This document shows positions 17,312 through 25,693 of a stretch of 57,401 nucleotides of DNA, in pieces. Origin of the DNA: Lachnospiraceae bacterium. GTDB lineage: Bacteria; Bacillota; Clostridia; Lachnospirales; Lachnospiraceae. The stretch is from assembly GCA_014804615.1 (NCBI GenBank), contig JAAUZL010000024.1:197963-255363 (forward strand), in the 5' to 3' direction. Positions within the stretch are counted from its first letter, which is position 1, and the number at the start of each line of letters is the position of its first letter. The translations under genes were made by a program, and so were the position numbers. Under the pieces are notes generated by a model. It had not been told where the DNA came from, ran no database searches, and saw only the letters and a program-made list of their open reading frames with translations.

Positions 17312-19054
17312 TTACTCTATAATAGTACCATAAGTTGTCAAATGGATGTGTTTATATTCTTCTTTTATACGAAATCCATCTTGGATCGTGTCTCCCCGCA
17401 GTTCCAGATACGGAAGCCGCCCAGGATATGTTGCGCCCGGGAAACAATAATATCCGGTATTGCAATTCTCTATTGGTGTATACATCGTTATGCCCTCCCA
17501 TTCCAGCTCGTCACACTCACGGCGCACATAATAGGAAGACCTTTTTAATGGTATCTTCTCGATAATTGTGACGGTCCGATAGGTAAAACACAGCAAGAGT
17601 ATTCCCACCATAACAGCTGCCGATTTTGCGTAAATCCGCTGAAACCCATCCTTACTCATTTCTAATACATGAATAATAAACATACCGGGAACTAAAAACA
17701 ATACAACACTTCCATATCTGCTGTTCGGAGCCGTCATTAACCAATAGATAAACTGAATCATTACTGTCATATTAACTACAATATCATAAGAAACATCTTT
17801 TCTGGCTACCCTGACTATATTAATTCCGAGAAAAACGGGCAGCAGCGCAATATTTACTACAAGCATTATCTTAAGCCAAAGTTCTTTGGCACTCCACCAA
17901 ATCGGAAGCCATTCTAAGAGACTCATATTACATGCTTCGCTGTAGCGTTCCATATCAAATATCCCTCGCGCCCGTGATGTAATCTCCTGTTTGTCAAAGT
18001 TCACGGAATACGGAAGCATTTTCCAATCTACATCAAAAAAACCCGTTATAGTTGCGGGATATAAAAAATAACCCGATATAAAAAAGTTTCTGAAACAAAA
18101 CGGCAATAATATAAATATCCCCGCAAAAATCATAAGAATAATTGACTGATACCGTTTTTCTTTCAGTAATTTTACCGCAGGTTTTATTACCAACAACATG
18201 ATCATGGCAACAGAAACTTTCACTGTCAGTGCATATAACGCCAACAAACACAATATCCCATAAGCTTCTGCCTGTTTGTCTTTTTCCTCGACATAATCAC
18301 ACCACTTACTTAATATATAGAGCAAAAACAGCAATACAAAATTATCTGTTCCCGGTGAGGCCATCAGAACTACATTCATAATATTGTATAAAAAAATCAC
18401 CAGTTTGAAGCAGTCCGAACCTTTATGCTTTCCTTGCAGACAAGAACATGTTATCAAAGCATACAGTGACACCAGCATACATAAATATGCATTCATAACA
18501 TGCATGGACTGGTCAATCAGAAATCCCCAACTGTATAATGCCTGCAAAGGCATAAAAGCGCTATTATATGCCAGACGATGATGCAGATTTCCAAGCCCTT
18601 TTACTAGACCATATTCTTCAATCCACCTGATGGACTGGGCATGATATAAATCAGTATCCGCATGATAAGCTCTCTGACACGCAATTATCCAAAATAACAC
18701 AAATACCGCTATAACAAATATGCCTCGCATAACGGCCGATTTAGACAGTTTATTCTCTCGTATTGATCCTGCTTTACTGATAACTGCTTTTAATAAATCC
18801 CTCATTCTTTTTCTGCACAAGATACATATCAATATGCAGATCAATATCAAAACCATATTGGCCAATCCGGCCACTTTACAAAATAAACTAAAGCCCTCCG
18901 CATACGCTGTTACCAGTGCAATTCCGATAAAAAGACAGACATCTATCTCTTTGCATGCATACCCTGTTACTTTATGTAACAATATCAAAAAACCGATACC
19001 TATGATACCAACCGTCAATGTTATATAAATCCAGTTCATCAACGTTAAAATCAT
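17312..19054 (-). CDS. Polytopic membrane protein, LIC_10190 / GT-C glycosyltransferase-like
   Basis: A 580-residue protein with about 12 membrane segments. The first outer loop, about residues 125-165, has ADTDLYHAQSIRWIEEYG followed by KGLGNLHHRLAYNS, which closely matches the LIC_10190-type family and resembles the acidic catalytic loop of GT-C enzymes. These enzymes use polyprenyl-phosphate sugars on the outer face of the membrane. The final 80 residues form a soluble domain. The start overlaps the SGNH gene stop (ATGA, 4 bp), so both are translationally coupled. Base composition is more AT-rich than in the flanking secreted proteins. Family assignment is fairly sure; catalysis is inferred. 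Confidence 0.75.
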   Translation of the reverse strand: MILTLMNWIYITLTVGIIGIGFLILLHKVTGYACKEIDVCLFIGIALVTAYAEGFSLFCKVAGLANMVLILICILICILCRKRMRDLLKAVISKAGSIRENKLSKSAVMRGIFVIAVFVLFWIIACQRAYHADTDLYHAQSIRWIEEYGLVKGLGNLHHRLAYNSAFMPLQALYSWGFLIDQSMHVMNAYLCMLVSLYALITCSCLQGKHKGSDCFKLVIFLYNIMNVVLMASPGTDNFVLLFLLYILSKWCDYVEEKDKQAEAYGILCLLALYALTVKVSVAMIMLLVIKPAVKLLKEKRYQSIILMIFAGIFILLPFCFRNFFISGYFLYPATITGFFDVDWKMLPYSVNFDKQEITSRARGIFDMERYSEACNMSLLEWLPIWWSAKELWLKIMLVVNIALLPVFLGINIVRVARKDVSYDIVVNMTVMIQFIYWLMTAPNSRYGSVVLFLVPGMFIIHVLEMSKDGFQRIYAKSAAVMVGILLLCFTYRTVTIIEKIPLKRSSYYVRRECDELEWEGITMYTPIENCNTGYYCFPGATYPGRLPYLELRGDTIQDGFRIKEEYKHIHLTTYGTIIE

Positions 19055-19953
19055 TTTGGCTCATTCCTCCTTCGGCTTTCGTTCATTATTCTTTCCTTGA
19101 TTCCTTCTCTGTTCTTTTCCAGAAAAGAATCACTCATATGAACACCATCTACCAGTTCATCTTTCTGCACGTATATTATGCTGTCAGCACATTCCCGAAT
19201 CAGTTCCTCTTTCCCCTCAAAATCCAGTCTCTCTTCCATCTCCTCAAAAGAATACTGATAACCCTCCGGAAGCGGTGCCGACAACAGATGAAAATTTATA
19301 TTCTTTTCATCGCAAACCGCTTTCATTTTTCCAAGATACAGCGCTGCCATATCCGCTTCTTCTGCATCGCCTGTCCATTTACGAAACTGTAAGATGTTCC
19401 TACAATCGTTTTGATAAATATCCAACAATTTAGGATATTTTGCAAGCAGCCATTTGGGGAATTCCTTCTGCGAACAAAACCTGCCAAAAGTAGTCTCAAT
19501 TTCCTCCCTTGTTTCTGGTTCTAAGTATTGCCTCATCGACTCATTATATAAAGGCGTCACAAAATAACTATATGTGTATATAAAATTGACATTTCCCATA
19601 ATGCTGTCCGGCCTTGCCACATAATATACATCTTCGAGCTGCGGATTATTTTCTATAAACCTTTCCAGCAGCATAAAGTTCCCGACTGTCGTGACAGCCT
19701 GATTTGTCGCGAGATAACATATATCATCACTTTCGTCCTGATATTTCGGTTGAAACACCTGCCTTGCCACACTATCTCCTAAAACCAGCCCTGTATATCC
19801 TTCATTGACACCCGCTCTGTCAACCGCGTCATATACCTCAAACGCAACCTGTCTCTGATCATTTGTTACTTTATAATATGCTATATTTATCAGCAGAAAC
19901 ATAAGGAGCGCTCCGAAGACAATCCCTGCTGTTCTTACCAGAAATTTTTTCAT
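19051..19953 (-). CDS. SGNH-hydrolase-like partner of the MBOAT acyltransferase
   Basis: A 300-residue protein with one N-terminal membrane anchor (residues 7-27) and an extracytoplasmic domain. A GDS-type motif is seen as VLGDSVARQ around residue 58, and near the C-terminus DGVHMSD supplies the Asp-x-x-His pair. That is the layout of AlgJ/AlgX and DltD-type proteins, which take an acyl group passed across the membrane by an MBOAT protein and transfer it to a polymer. The gene directly follows the MBOAT gene (40-bp gap), which supports this role. Overall similarity to AlgJ or DltD looks weak, so the polymer and acyl group remain open. Confidence 0.72.
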   Translation of the reverse strand: MKKFLVRTAGIVFGALLMFLLINIAYYKVTNDQRQVAFEVYDAVDRAGVNEGYTGLVLGDSVARQVFQPKYQDESDDICYLATNQAVTTVGNFMLLERFIENNPQLEDVYYVARPDSIMGNVNFIYTYSYFVTPLYNESMRQYLEPETREEIETTFGRFCSQKEFPKWLLAKYPKLLDIYQNDCRNILQFRKWTGDAEEADMAALYLGKMKAVCDEKNINFHLLSAPLPEGYQYSFEEMEERLDFEGKEELIRECADSIIYVQKDELVDGVHMSDSFLEKNREGIKERIMNESRRRNEPK

Positions 19954-19993
19954 TTATATAACCATGTCCTTTGCTCAGTCTGCACGACCGCTT

Positions 19994-21406
19994 TTAAAAC
20001 TGAAAATAAATAAAAGTGCTGCTGTCAATTCCATATTTGCAATAATATAGCATCGCAATCAGAAGCACAATACTTACCTGATATCCATGAAATACTTTCA
20101 TTTTTCCCTTTTCCTGCATCCAGTCGAAAAAGAATAATATCACTAAAAATACCGCCAACAGACAAACCTGCATCCGCGGAAGCGACAATAATCGAATCCC
20201 TCCCACTATATATGCACCCAATGCGCCGATCCCGTCCAGACAATGCCCTATGACAAAGACCGCATCTGCTAAGGAATCCATCCTGAAAAAGACCCACATA
20301 ATGCTCACCAGCACAAATGTGAGTATCTGCCTGACGATTTTAGGGCAAGCCGACAAACCTTTTCCTTTCCCCAGTATCCCCTCTGCAATCTGCAATACGC
20401 CGTTCATTCCTCCCCATACTAAAAACGTCCAGTCCGCTCCATGCCATAGACCGCTTAATAAATACACACACATCACATTTCTTCCGTTTTTCCAAGCAGG
20501 CACTCTGTTACCGCCCAGCGGGATATAGACATAATCACGAAACCATGAAGTCAGGGAGATATGCCACCTCTTCCAAAAGTCCTTAATCGAATCAGCAAAA
20601 TACGGCTGCTTAAAATTAGGGTGTATCGTAATTCCGAATAGTCCTGCCGTACCGATCGCAATATCCGAGTAACCGGAAAAATCACAATAAATCTGGATTG
20701 AATATAATAACATTGCCAAAAGCAAAGGAAAACCCCGATATGTCTCCAAATCAGAGTAAATCCGGCTAATGACAGCCGCAAGACTGTCCGCAATAATCAT
20801 CTTCTTCATATATCCTAATAGCATACGCTGTAATGCCATACAGGAGTCGTCATAGGAAAACAACTTTTCCTGCTTAAACTGTGCCGTCAAATACTGAATT
20901 CTTTCAATCGGCCCCGCCAGTAAAATCGGAAAAAAGATAACGCTCTCCAGAAAATAGCCGAAATGTCTTTCCGCCGGAATCCTACCCGTATATACGTCTA
21001 TCACATAAGCAAGCGTCTGGAAAATATAAAAAGAAATGCCAACCGGAAGAACCAATTGAAAAATAGAAATCTGTGCAGAGCTTCCAAGCAAAGATAAAAT
21101 ATCGTTATATATTTCCTCAAAGAAGCCAAGGTATTTAAAAACGAATAGGATAACCAGTTCAAAAATAATATTTGCCGTGAAATATATTTTTCTTCTGCGC
21201 CCCGTCTCCTTTTCTATACAGCGTGCCATCACATAAGAAAAAGCGGCCGCTGCAAAAACTAACACAATATACTTTACATTCCATAAAGAATAATAAAAAC
21301 ATCCTGCCGCCAACATCAGGCACCATCTGTAATGCGGCGGCATTTTCCAATAGCATACCCATATTACCAAAAGAAAAACTATAAATGCAAAAGACTGAAA
21401 TAACAT
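19994..21406 (-). CDS. MBOAT-family O-acyltransferase (AlgI/DltB-like)
   Basis: A 470-residue polytopic protein. It shows the MBOAT landmarks: PIERIQYLTAQF, the long central region with YSIQIYCDFSGYSDIAIG and FKQPYFADSIKDFWKRWHISL, WFRDYVYIPLGGNR, and the probable catalytic His in SGLWHGADWTF. Members move an acyl group, usually acetyl or D-alanyl, from a cytoplasmic donor to an extracytoplasmic acceptor. With the SGNH protein next to it, O-acetylation of a glycan is the likeliest job. AAGGAG precedes the ATG and a strong promoter lies just upstream, so this gene opens a five-gene operon running to DUF4956. Confidence 0.93.
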   Translation of the reverse strand: MLFQSFAFIVFLLVIWVCYWKMPPHYRWCLMLAAGCFYYSLWNVKYIVLVFAAAAFSYVMARCIEKETGRRRKIYFTANIIFELVILFVFKYLGFFEEIYNDILSLLGSSAQISIFQLVLPVGISFYIFQTLAYVIDVYTGRIPAERHFGYFLESVIFFPILLAGPIERIQYLTAQFKQEKLFSYDDSCMALQRMLLGYMKKMIIADSLAAVISRIYSDLETYRGFPLLLAMLLYSIQIYCDFSGYSDIAIGTAGLFGITIHPNFKQPYFADSIKDFWKRWHISLTSWFRDYVYIPLGGNRVPAWKNGRNVMCVYLLSGLWHGADWTFLVWGGMNGVLQIAEGILGKGKGLSACPKIVRQILTFVLVSIMWVFFRMDSLADAVFVIGHCLDGIGALGAYIVGGIRLLSLPRMQVCLLAVFLVILFFFDWMQEKGKMKVFHGYQVSIVLLIAMLYYCKYGIDSSTFIYFQF

Positions 21407-21434
21407 GGTATGCTCCTTACTTTTTTATTTTTCA

Positions 21435-21463
21435 ATTATATACTACAAGTCATCTTTTTTCAA
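21435..21463 (-). promoter_or_regulatory. Sigma-A promoter for the MBOAT-VTC operon
   Basis: On the minus strand TTGAAA (21458-21463), a 17-base spacer and TATAAT (21435-21440) lie 29 bases upstream of the MBOAT start. The -35 overlaps the stop codon of the preceding radical SAM gene. It is among the best promoter matches in the window. Confidence 0.78.
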
Positions 21464-22299
21464 CAGTTCCCCACAAACACAAAGTCCAGATATTTTCTGG
21501 CAGTATCAGCCAACAGATGTATCTGCGCTACATCTGTTGCGTCTTTATCAAGCATATGAAAGCGCGGAAAAAAGCGCGTCACATGGAGCGGAATCTTTTT
21601 CCCGGCGGAATCTTCCACAGAAGCGATCCATGCCGCTTCCTCTTCCATTTCGGAAACTTCGTCATTTTCCCCCTGCACGATCAAAGTAGTAAGTTCCACA
21701 TGACAGTCCGCGGCTGCATGCGTAATGAATTCTTTCACGGTTTCCAGACTGCCGCCGAGTTTTTCATAGTATTTCTGCCGAAAGCCTTTTAAATCAATAT
21801 TCATCGCATCCATGTAAGGCAAAAGTTCTTCCAATATCGAAAGTTCAACCGTACCATTTGTCACCAGTACATTTTTCATTCCGGCTGCTTTCACTAAGAC
21901 GGCAGTATCACGCACATACTCCCAGCCGATCAGAGGTTCGTTATAGGTATACGCCACCCCGATATTTCCGGCGTCTTTATATGCCGAAGCCTTATCGACT
22001 AACATTTGCGGAGTCATTTCCATTGTATAGGCACCCTCGCTGTCTGTCATGGAAATCTCGTGGTTCTGGCAAAAAGGACAGCGTAAATTACAGCCAAAAC
22101 TTCCGACGGATAAAATCAGGCTTCCCGGATAAAACATCTGCAGCGGCTTTTTCTCAATCGGATCAAGCGCAATGGATGTTATCCGCCCATAATTTATACA
22201 TACAATTTGACCGTTCTCATTTTTTCTTGCCCTGCAGAGTCCTGTCTGCCCGGGAGATAAGGTGCAATGATGCATACAAACCTGACAAACCATGTTCAT
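21460..22299 (-). CDS. amrS: AmmeMemoRadiSam system radical SAM enzyme
   Basis: A 279-residue radical SAM protein. The [4Fe-4S] motif is CNLRCPFC (C-x3-C-x2-C) within SFGCNLRCPFCQNHEIS around residue 75, and a second cysteine set lies at the N-terminus (C5, C8, C12, C22). The pattern GRITSIALDPIEKKPLQMFYPG is typical of AmrS and pyruvate-formate-lyase-activase-like proteins. It lies 10 bp downstream of a fused AmrB/AmrA gene, the standard genomic setting. The system is found across bacteria and archaea with no settled function that I know of. Start 22299 has GAGAGG 5 bases upstream; an ATG 6 bases later is possible. Confidence 0.93.
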   Translation of the reverse strand: MNMVCQVCMHHCTLSPGQTGLCRARKNENGQIVCINYGRITSIALDPIEKKPLQMFYPGSLILSVGSFGCNLRCPFCQNHEISMTDSEGAYTMEMTPQMLVDKASAYKDAGNIGVAYTYNEPLIGWEYVRDTAVLVKAAGMKNVLVTNGTVELSILEELLPYMDAMNIDLKGFRQKYYEKLGGSLETVKEFITHAAADCHVELTTLIVQGENDEVSEMEEEAAWIASVEDSAGKKIPLHVTRFFPRFHMLDKDATDVAQIHLLADTARKYLDFVFVGNC

Positions 22300-22309
22300 A
22301 CTAACCTCT

Positions 22310-23617
22310 CTAATAATGACGGACTACTTCAAACCTTTCCAGTTCCACCTCTTCCTGCGCGCTGATTCCCGCCTTATCCTTTGCTATCGCTATCTGCTCC
22401 TCTACCGTATCCACACCCTCTAAGTTTGGAAGCAGCAGTCCGCGTTTATAGCCCCTTGTCACAATGACACCGTATCGTTTTACATCCAGATCATCCGGAG
22501 AATCGATACGTTCCGTCTCCCCAAGTACATCTACGCTAATCGTCAGTTTGTCCAGTTCCTCCGATTCAATAGGGTAAAATCTGGGGTCTCTTACAGCCGC
22601 ACTAATCGCATTATTAATGATTTCCTCCGCTATAGATGCCTGTACCGCCTGAATCGTGCCGATACAGCCGCGAAGCCCTCCGTTTTCCTTAATGGACACA
22701 AACGCTCCCGCCTGACGCTCGTACATTTCCTGCGGCAGTCCATCGGGCACTTCTATCTTTTCCCCTGTCCGGACATAGGCTTCTATTGTCTCGCGGGCAA
22801 GCTGTACATAGGCGTCTTCACATACGTTATAGGTACAAATTCCATATCCTACGCCAAACGGTCCCTCGTAGGAAAGCTTTTCAGCCGTCACATTTTTTCC
22901 GTCTAAGGCACCCGCCATGATCGTAAAAGAGCGGTGCCCGCACTCTCCCGCCTTTTCACAGAAATCCTCGGGAAATTCCGTAAGCTCTCCAAAAGCAGCT
23001 CTGCCCATTACATCCATAATACGGGCATCGTATGCCGGTCCTTCTTCCCGATATCCATACGGTCCGTCTTCTTTCAGCCGGTGTGACAAATCCCCGCTAG
23101 CGATAATAACAACCTTTCGGTTCAACGCATTCGCTGTTCCCTGAATACACTGTCCCAACTCATAGTGCATGCTGAGAGGCTGCCCTGATAACCCGACTCT
23201 GACAAGCTGATACTCCGTCCAATATTGATTTACAAAATACAAGGGAACCATGGTGCCGTGGTCTAACCTCTTGTCATGTTCGCCCAAAGTACCTGCAGGC
23301 AAATCTTTTTCCTCTGCCAATACACACAGTTTCTCTACAAAAGCAGTATCGTAAGAAACCGCCATTTGTTCTCCGGGCGCGCGGAACTGTCCAAAATCTC
23401 CGTCAGCGCCTTTCCCCGGCGAAATATGGAAATAATCGGCATACATGATCTGATGCGGGGAGATGAGAACAATCGTCTCCGGCCGGCACGCTGCAATTCT
23501 GCGCGCAGCTTCATGATATGCGTCGATTGTTTTTTGAATATTTCGCTCCTCGCCCCTGCCAACAGCCGGAATGATCAAGGGCGGATGAGGGAGCATGCAG
23601 GTAAATATGATTGGCAT
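22310..23617 (-). CDS. AmmeMemoRadiSam protein: Memo/LigB-like domain fused to AMMECR1 domain
   Basis: A 435-residue fusion. Residues 1-255 are a class III extradiol dioxygenase/Memo-like domain (LPHPPLIIPAVG, VLISPHQIMY, HDKRLDHGTMVPLYF, IIASGDLSHRL), with His residues that would bind metal. Residues 260-435 are an AMMECR1 domain (GAFVSIKENGGLRGCIGTI, RDPRFYPIESEELDKLTISVDVL). The two domains are separate genes (AmrB, AmrA) in many genomes and fused in others. With AmrS next door the whole three-part system is present. A possible promoter, TTGTAA-17-TATACT, lies in a large dyad upstream. Its relation to the glycan genes on either side is not evident; it may only be a neighbour. Confidence 0.92.
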   Translation of the reverse strand: MPIIFTCMLPHPPLIIPAVGRGEERNIQKTIDAYHEAARRIAACRPETIVLISPHQIMYADYFHISPGKGADGDFGQFRAPGEQMAVSYDTAFVEKLCVLAEEKDLPAGTLGEHDKRLDHGTMVPLYFVNQYWTEYQLVRVGLSGQPLSMHYELGQCIQGTANALNRKVVIIASGDLSHRLKEDGPYGYREEGPAYDARIMDVMGRAAFGELTEFPEDFCEKAGECGHRSFTIMAGALDGKNVTAEKLSYEGPFGVGYGICTYNVCEDAYVQLARETIEAYVRTGEKIEVPDGLPQEMYERQAGAFVSIKENGGLRGCIGTIQAVQASIAEEIINNAISAAVRDPRFYPIESEELDKLTISVDVLGETERIDSPDDLDVKRYGVIVTRGYKRGLLLPNLEGVDTVEEQIAIAKDKAGISAQEEVELERFEVVRHY

Positions 23618-23689
23618 GGTAGTGGGTTCCTTTCGTTAGCTATAGTTATAGATTCCGGTATAAGAAGAGGATTCATCCTTCATGACCAT

Positions 23690-23737
23690 AGTATACAGGT
23701 AACTTCACATTATTACAAATGTGAAGTTACCTGTATA
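23690..23737 (-). promoter_or_regulatory. Promoter within a large perfect dyad
   Basis: Arms at 23692-23710 and 23719-23737 are perfectly complementary over 19 bp, 20 with the next pair, leaving a 6-base loop. On the minus strand TTGTAA (23713-23718) and TATACT (23690-23695), spaced by 17, form a good promoter inside it, pointing to the Memo/AMMECR1 gene. The dyad could be an operator or an RNA hairpin. There is no T-run, so it is a poor terminator. Confidence 0.55.
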
Positions 23738-23768
23738 TTATCTTAAAATTAATGGAGGTATTATTTGT

Positions 23769-23906
23769 ATGTATGAAGAAGTTATTCCGATTGATGATAG
23801 AAATTGCTTTATTCCGTGTAATTTGATTTGAATAGGACCAGATAATAAAGAGAATCTAATAGATCTCTGGGACAGTATATCTGCAAAATGGCCAGAAGGA
23901 AACTAG
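23769..23906 (+). pseudogene. Small reading frame broken by TGA
   Basis: After GGAGG (23754-23758) an ATG opens a frame reading MYEEVIPIDDRNCFIPCNLI, meets TGA at 23829-23831, then continues in the same frame as IGPDNKENLIDLWDSISAKW and a few residues to TAG at 23904. The composition on both sides of the TGA looks protein-like, which suggests a decayed gene or gene fragment rather than chance. I do not recognise the protein. Alternatives are a real 20-residue peptide, or no gene at all. Confidence 0.35.
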
Positions 23907-23963
23907 CTAGTCCGCTAAGCTTATATAACCTTTTTTAGTACAGCACAGAATAACTGAAATTAA

Positions 23964-23993
23964 GGAAGGATGGCGCTCCCTTACAATCCTTCC
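23964..23993 (-). terminator. Hairpin terminator candidate after the MBL-fold gene
   Basis: A perfect 8-bp stem GGAAGGAT/ATCCTTCC with a 14-base loop is followed on the minus strand by TTAATTTC. It lies 25 bases past the stop at 24018. The U-tract is poor, so this is tentative. Confidence 0.45.
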
Positions 23994-24017
23994 CTATGCC
24001 CCTATTCTTAAGCATTT

Positions 24018-25673
24018 CTACCCCCAGTAGTCAATTACAATATTGCCATTTTCAGTATAATCTGCAGTGCTTGGTGAATTCCAATTTTTATAGTCACTTA
24101 ATTTTGAAGGATGGTGATACGTATTTCCCTTTCCACAACTTATAATTAACCGATTGTCGTTGCCCCGCAATGGGTCCGGGATTTCTGTATGGCATCCCGA
24201 CCTCGTTGAATGCGTGTATGTACCTCCGTGGTGAGTTGCTACGAGAATGTTTAAGTGCCCATTCTGTTTACATGCATCCTGCATATAACAATATTCCTGA
24301 TCTCCTGCAATCAGTATTCTCAAATCCTTTTTAAACGCATCTTTGCCACAGACCAACATAGACATACCATTTTTATGCGAATTGGCACTACATATAATAC
24401 TTGTATTTGATATATCAAAATTAAAGATTTTTATATTCTTATTCACCACGACTTCCGGAGTCAATCCTATGTTCTCTACCTTTCCGCCTGACACATTGAT
24501 TTTTGCCACTAAATTATTAAACCTTACTGATGACTGCCTCGGCATGATCCAATGACAAGTCAATGCAAGCGGATTCAATGAATATGCATACCAGTGATCC
24601 ATATCTCTGTGTGAAATCACTATTCTAGTGTTCTTATCTGTCGGCAGATCAATTGGCACTCCCGCTCTTGTAAATAAATTTTTCCCATATGCACATCCAT
24701 AATCAAAATACAAAAACGGTATATTCTCTCTATCAGCTCTGACGGAAACCGCCTGTCCCTGCCCCACGTTGTGGATCGTCAGTTTGTAATGCGCACCCTT
24801 GGAAATCCGCTGTATTTCATTAGCGCATTTTTTCATTTTTAAACAAAAAGTCCTGAATATATGTCGAATATTTTGTATTTTCTCTTCTCTATGCGCACTA
24901 CTAATTTTGAGATAATTTCTCTCTATTTCATTCTGTCTCAGTCTTACGCCATCATTCAACATCATATCCAATTCCGGAATGCTGAACATTGCAAGTTTAT
25001 CCCTTCCCCGCAATTCCCATTCTGTATTGTCGCTTTCGCGAATCATTCTGCCCTTAATCCGAATACAAACAAACCTTACCTCGGACAGTTCATACGGCAA
25101 TACTTCTTTTAGAACTTCCTCATCATAAAAGGCTTCATAAGAATCCATGTAAAGAGATAACTGTATTTGCCTGTTCTGCATATAATCACGATTCAGTGGT
25201 GTGGCATCTAATCCACCCTCCATCGCCTCAGCGTGTTTTACAAAATACTGCTCCGTATATCTTCTTGCCATATTCCAAATATTTGATTCGTCGCTAGTTA
25301 CATTTCCGGCTGCAAAAATTTCAAGATCATTTTGAACTCTGCTATAATCTTCTATATCCACCAATTCCATATGATATTCCGGATCTATAAAAAGGTAGTA
25401 TTCCATATCCCTTCTCGCAAATATATGATTGGCTGATTGCAGCTGCTCTTTTCCAGCGAAAAGGGGCTTCAATTTTTTACCCATCACACGTAAAGTCTGG
25501 CTGTCAACACTGTTAAAAAGTTTATACTCAATAAACTCTCTTTCCACTCGAATTGATTTCAAATTATCGCCAAAGTATTCCTGCAACACCTCACTAATAC
25601 GTGAATACTCCCTCAAATCTATATCTTTCCGCCATTCCTTTTTACTAATTTGATATCTATATATCCATGCCAT
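24018..25673 (-). CDS. Unfamiliar N-terminal region fused to a metallo-beta-lactamase-fold hydrolase
   Basis: A 551-residue protein, apparently cytoplasmic. Residues 1 to about 290 are a mixed alpha/beta region I do not recognise. From about 295 a metallo-beta-lactamase fold starts (LTIHNVGQGQAVSV, FLYFDYG), with the metal motif SHRDMDHWYA (H-x3-DH) near 350, IAGDQEY around 450, and THHGG soon after. This version resembles ComEC-like and defence-island MBL proteins rather than beta-lactamases or RNase J. AAAGGA precedes the ATG. It follows the ABC flippase gene by 20 bp and closes that operon, with a hairpin beyond. Substrate is unknown; a nuclease or phosphodiesterase is one option. Confidence 0.7.
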   Translation of the reverse strand: MAWIYRYQISKKEWRKDIDLREYSRISEVLQEYFGDNLKSIRVEREFIEYKLFNSVDSQTLRVMGKKLKPLFAGKEQLQSANHIFARRDMEYYLFIDPEYHMELVDIEDYSRVQNDLEIFAAGNVTSDESNIWNMARRYTEQYFVKHAEAMEGGLDATPLNRDYMQNRQIQLSLYMDSYEAFYDEEVLKEVLPYELSEVRFVCIRIKGRMIRESDNTEWELRGRDKLAMFSIPELDMMLNDGVRLRQNEIERNYLKISSAHREEKIQNIRHIFRTFCLKMKKCANEIQRISKGAHYKLTIHNVGQGQAVSVRADRENIPFLYFDYGCAYGKNLFTRAGVPIDLPTDKNTRIVISHRDMDHWYAYSLNPLALTCHWIMPRQSSVRFNNLVAKINVSGGKVENIGLTPEVVVNKNIKIFNFDISNTSIICSANSHKNGMSMLVCGKDAFKKDLRILIAGDQEYCYMQDACKQNGHLNILVATHHGGTYTHSTRSGCHTEIPDPLRGNDNRLIISCGKGNTYHHPSKLSDYKNWNSPSTADYTENGNIVIDYWG

Positions 25674-25693
25674 ATACTTTTATCCTTTTATTA

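Larger units (their letters stand above)
23618..24017. other. 400-bp gap with dyad, small broken frame and terminator
   Basis: No intact gene was found here. From left to right it holds the upstream region of the Memo/AMMECR1 gene, a 20-bp dyad overlapping a promoter (23692-23737), a short interrupted reading frame with its own ribosome binding site (23769-23906), and a hairpin (23964-23993) just beyond the stop of the metallo-beta-lactamase-fold gene. Confidence 0.7.

Noticed and set aside
23692-23737. CRISPR repeat or terminator
   Set aside because: The dyad is present once, without spacers, and is not followed by a T-run on either strand.
23829-23831. TGA in a small frame as a selenocysteine or recoded codon
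   Set aside because: Nothing near it looks like a bacterial SECIS hairpin, the frame is only 46 codons, and TGA acts as a normal stop elsewhere in the window, for example at the ATGA and GTGA junctions.
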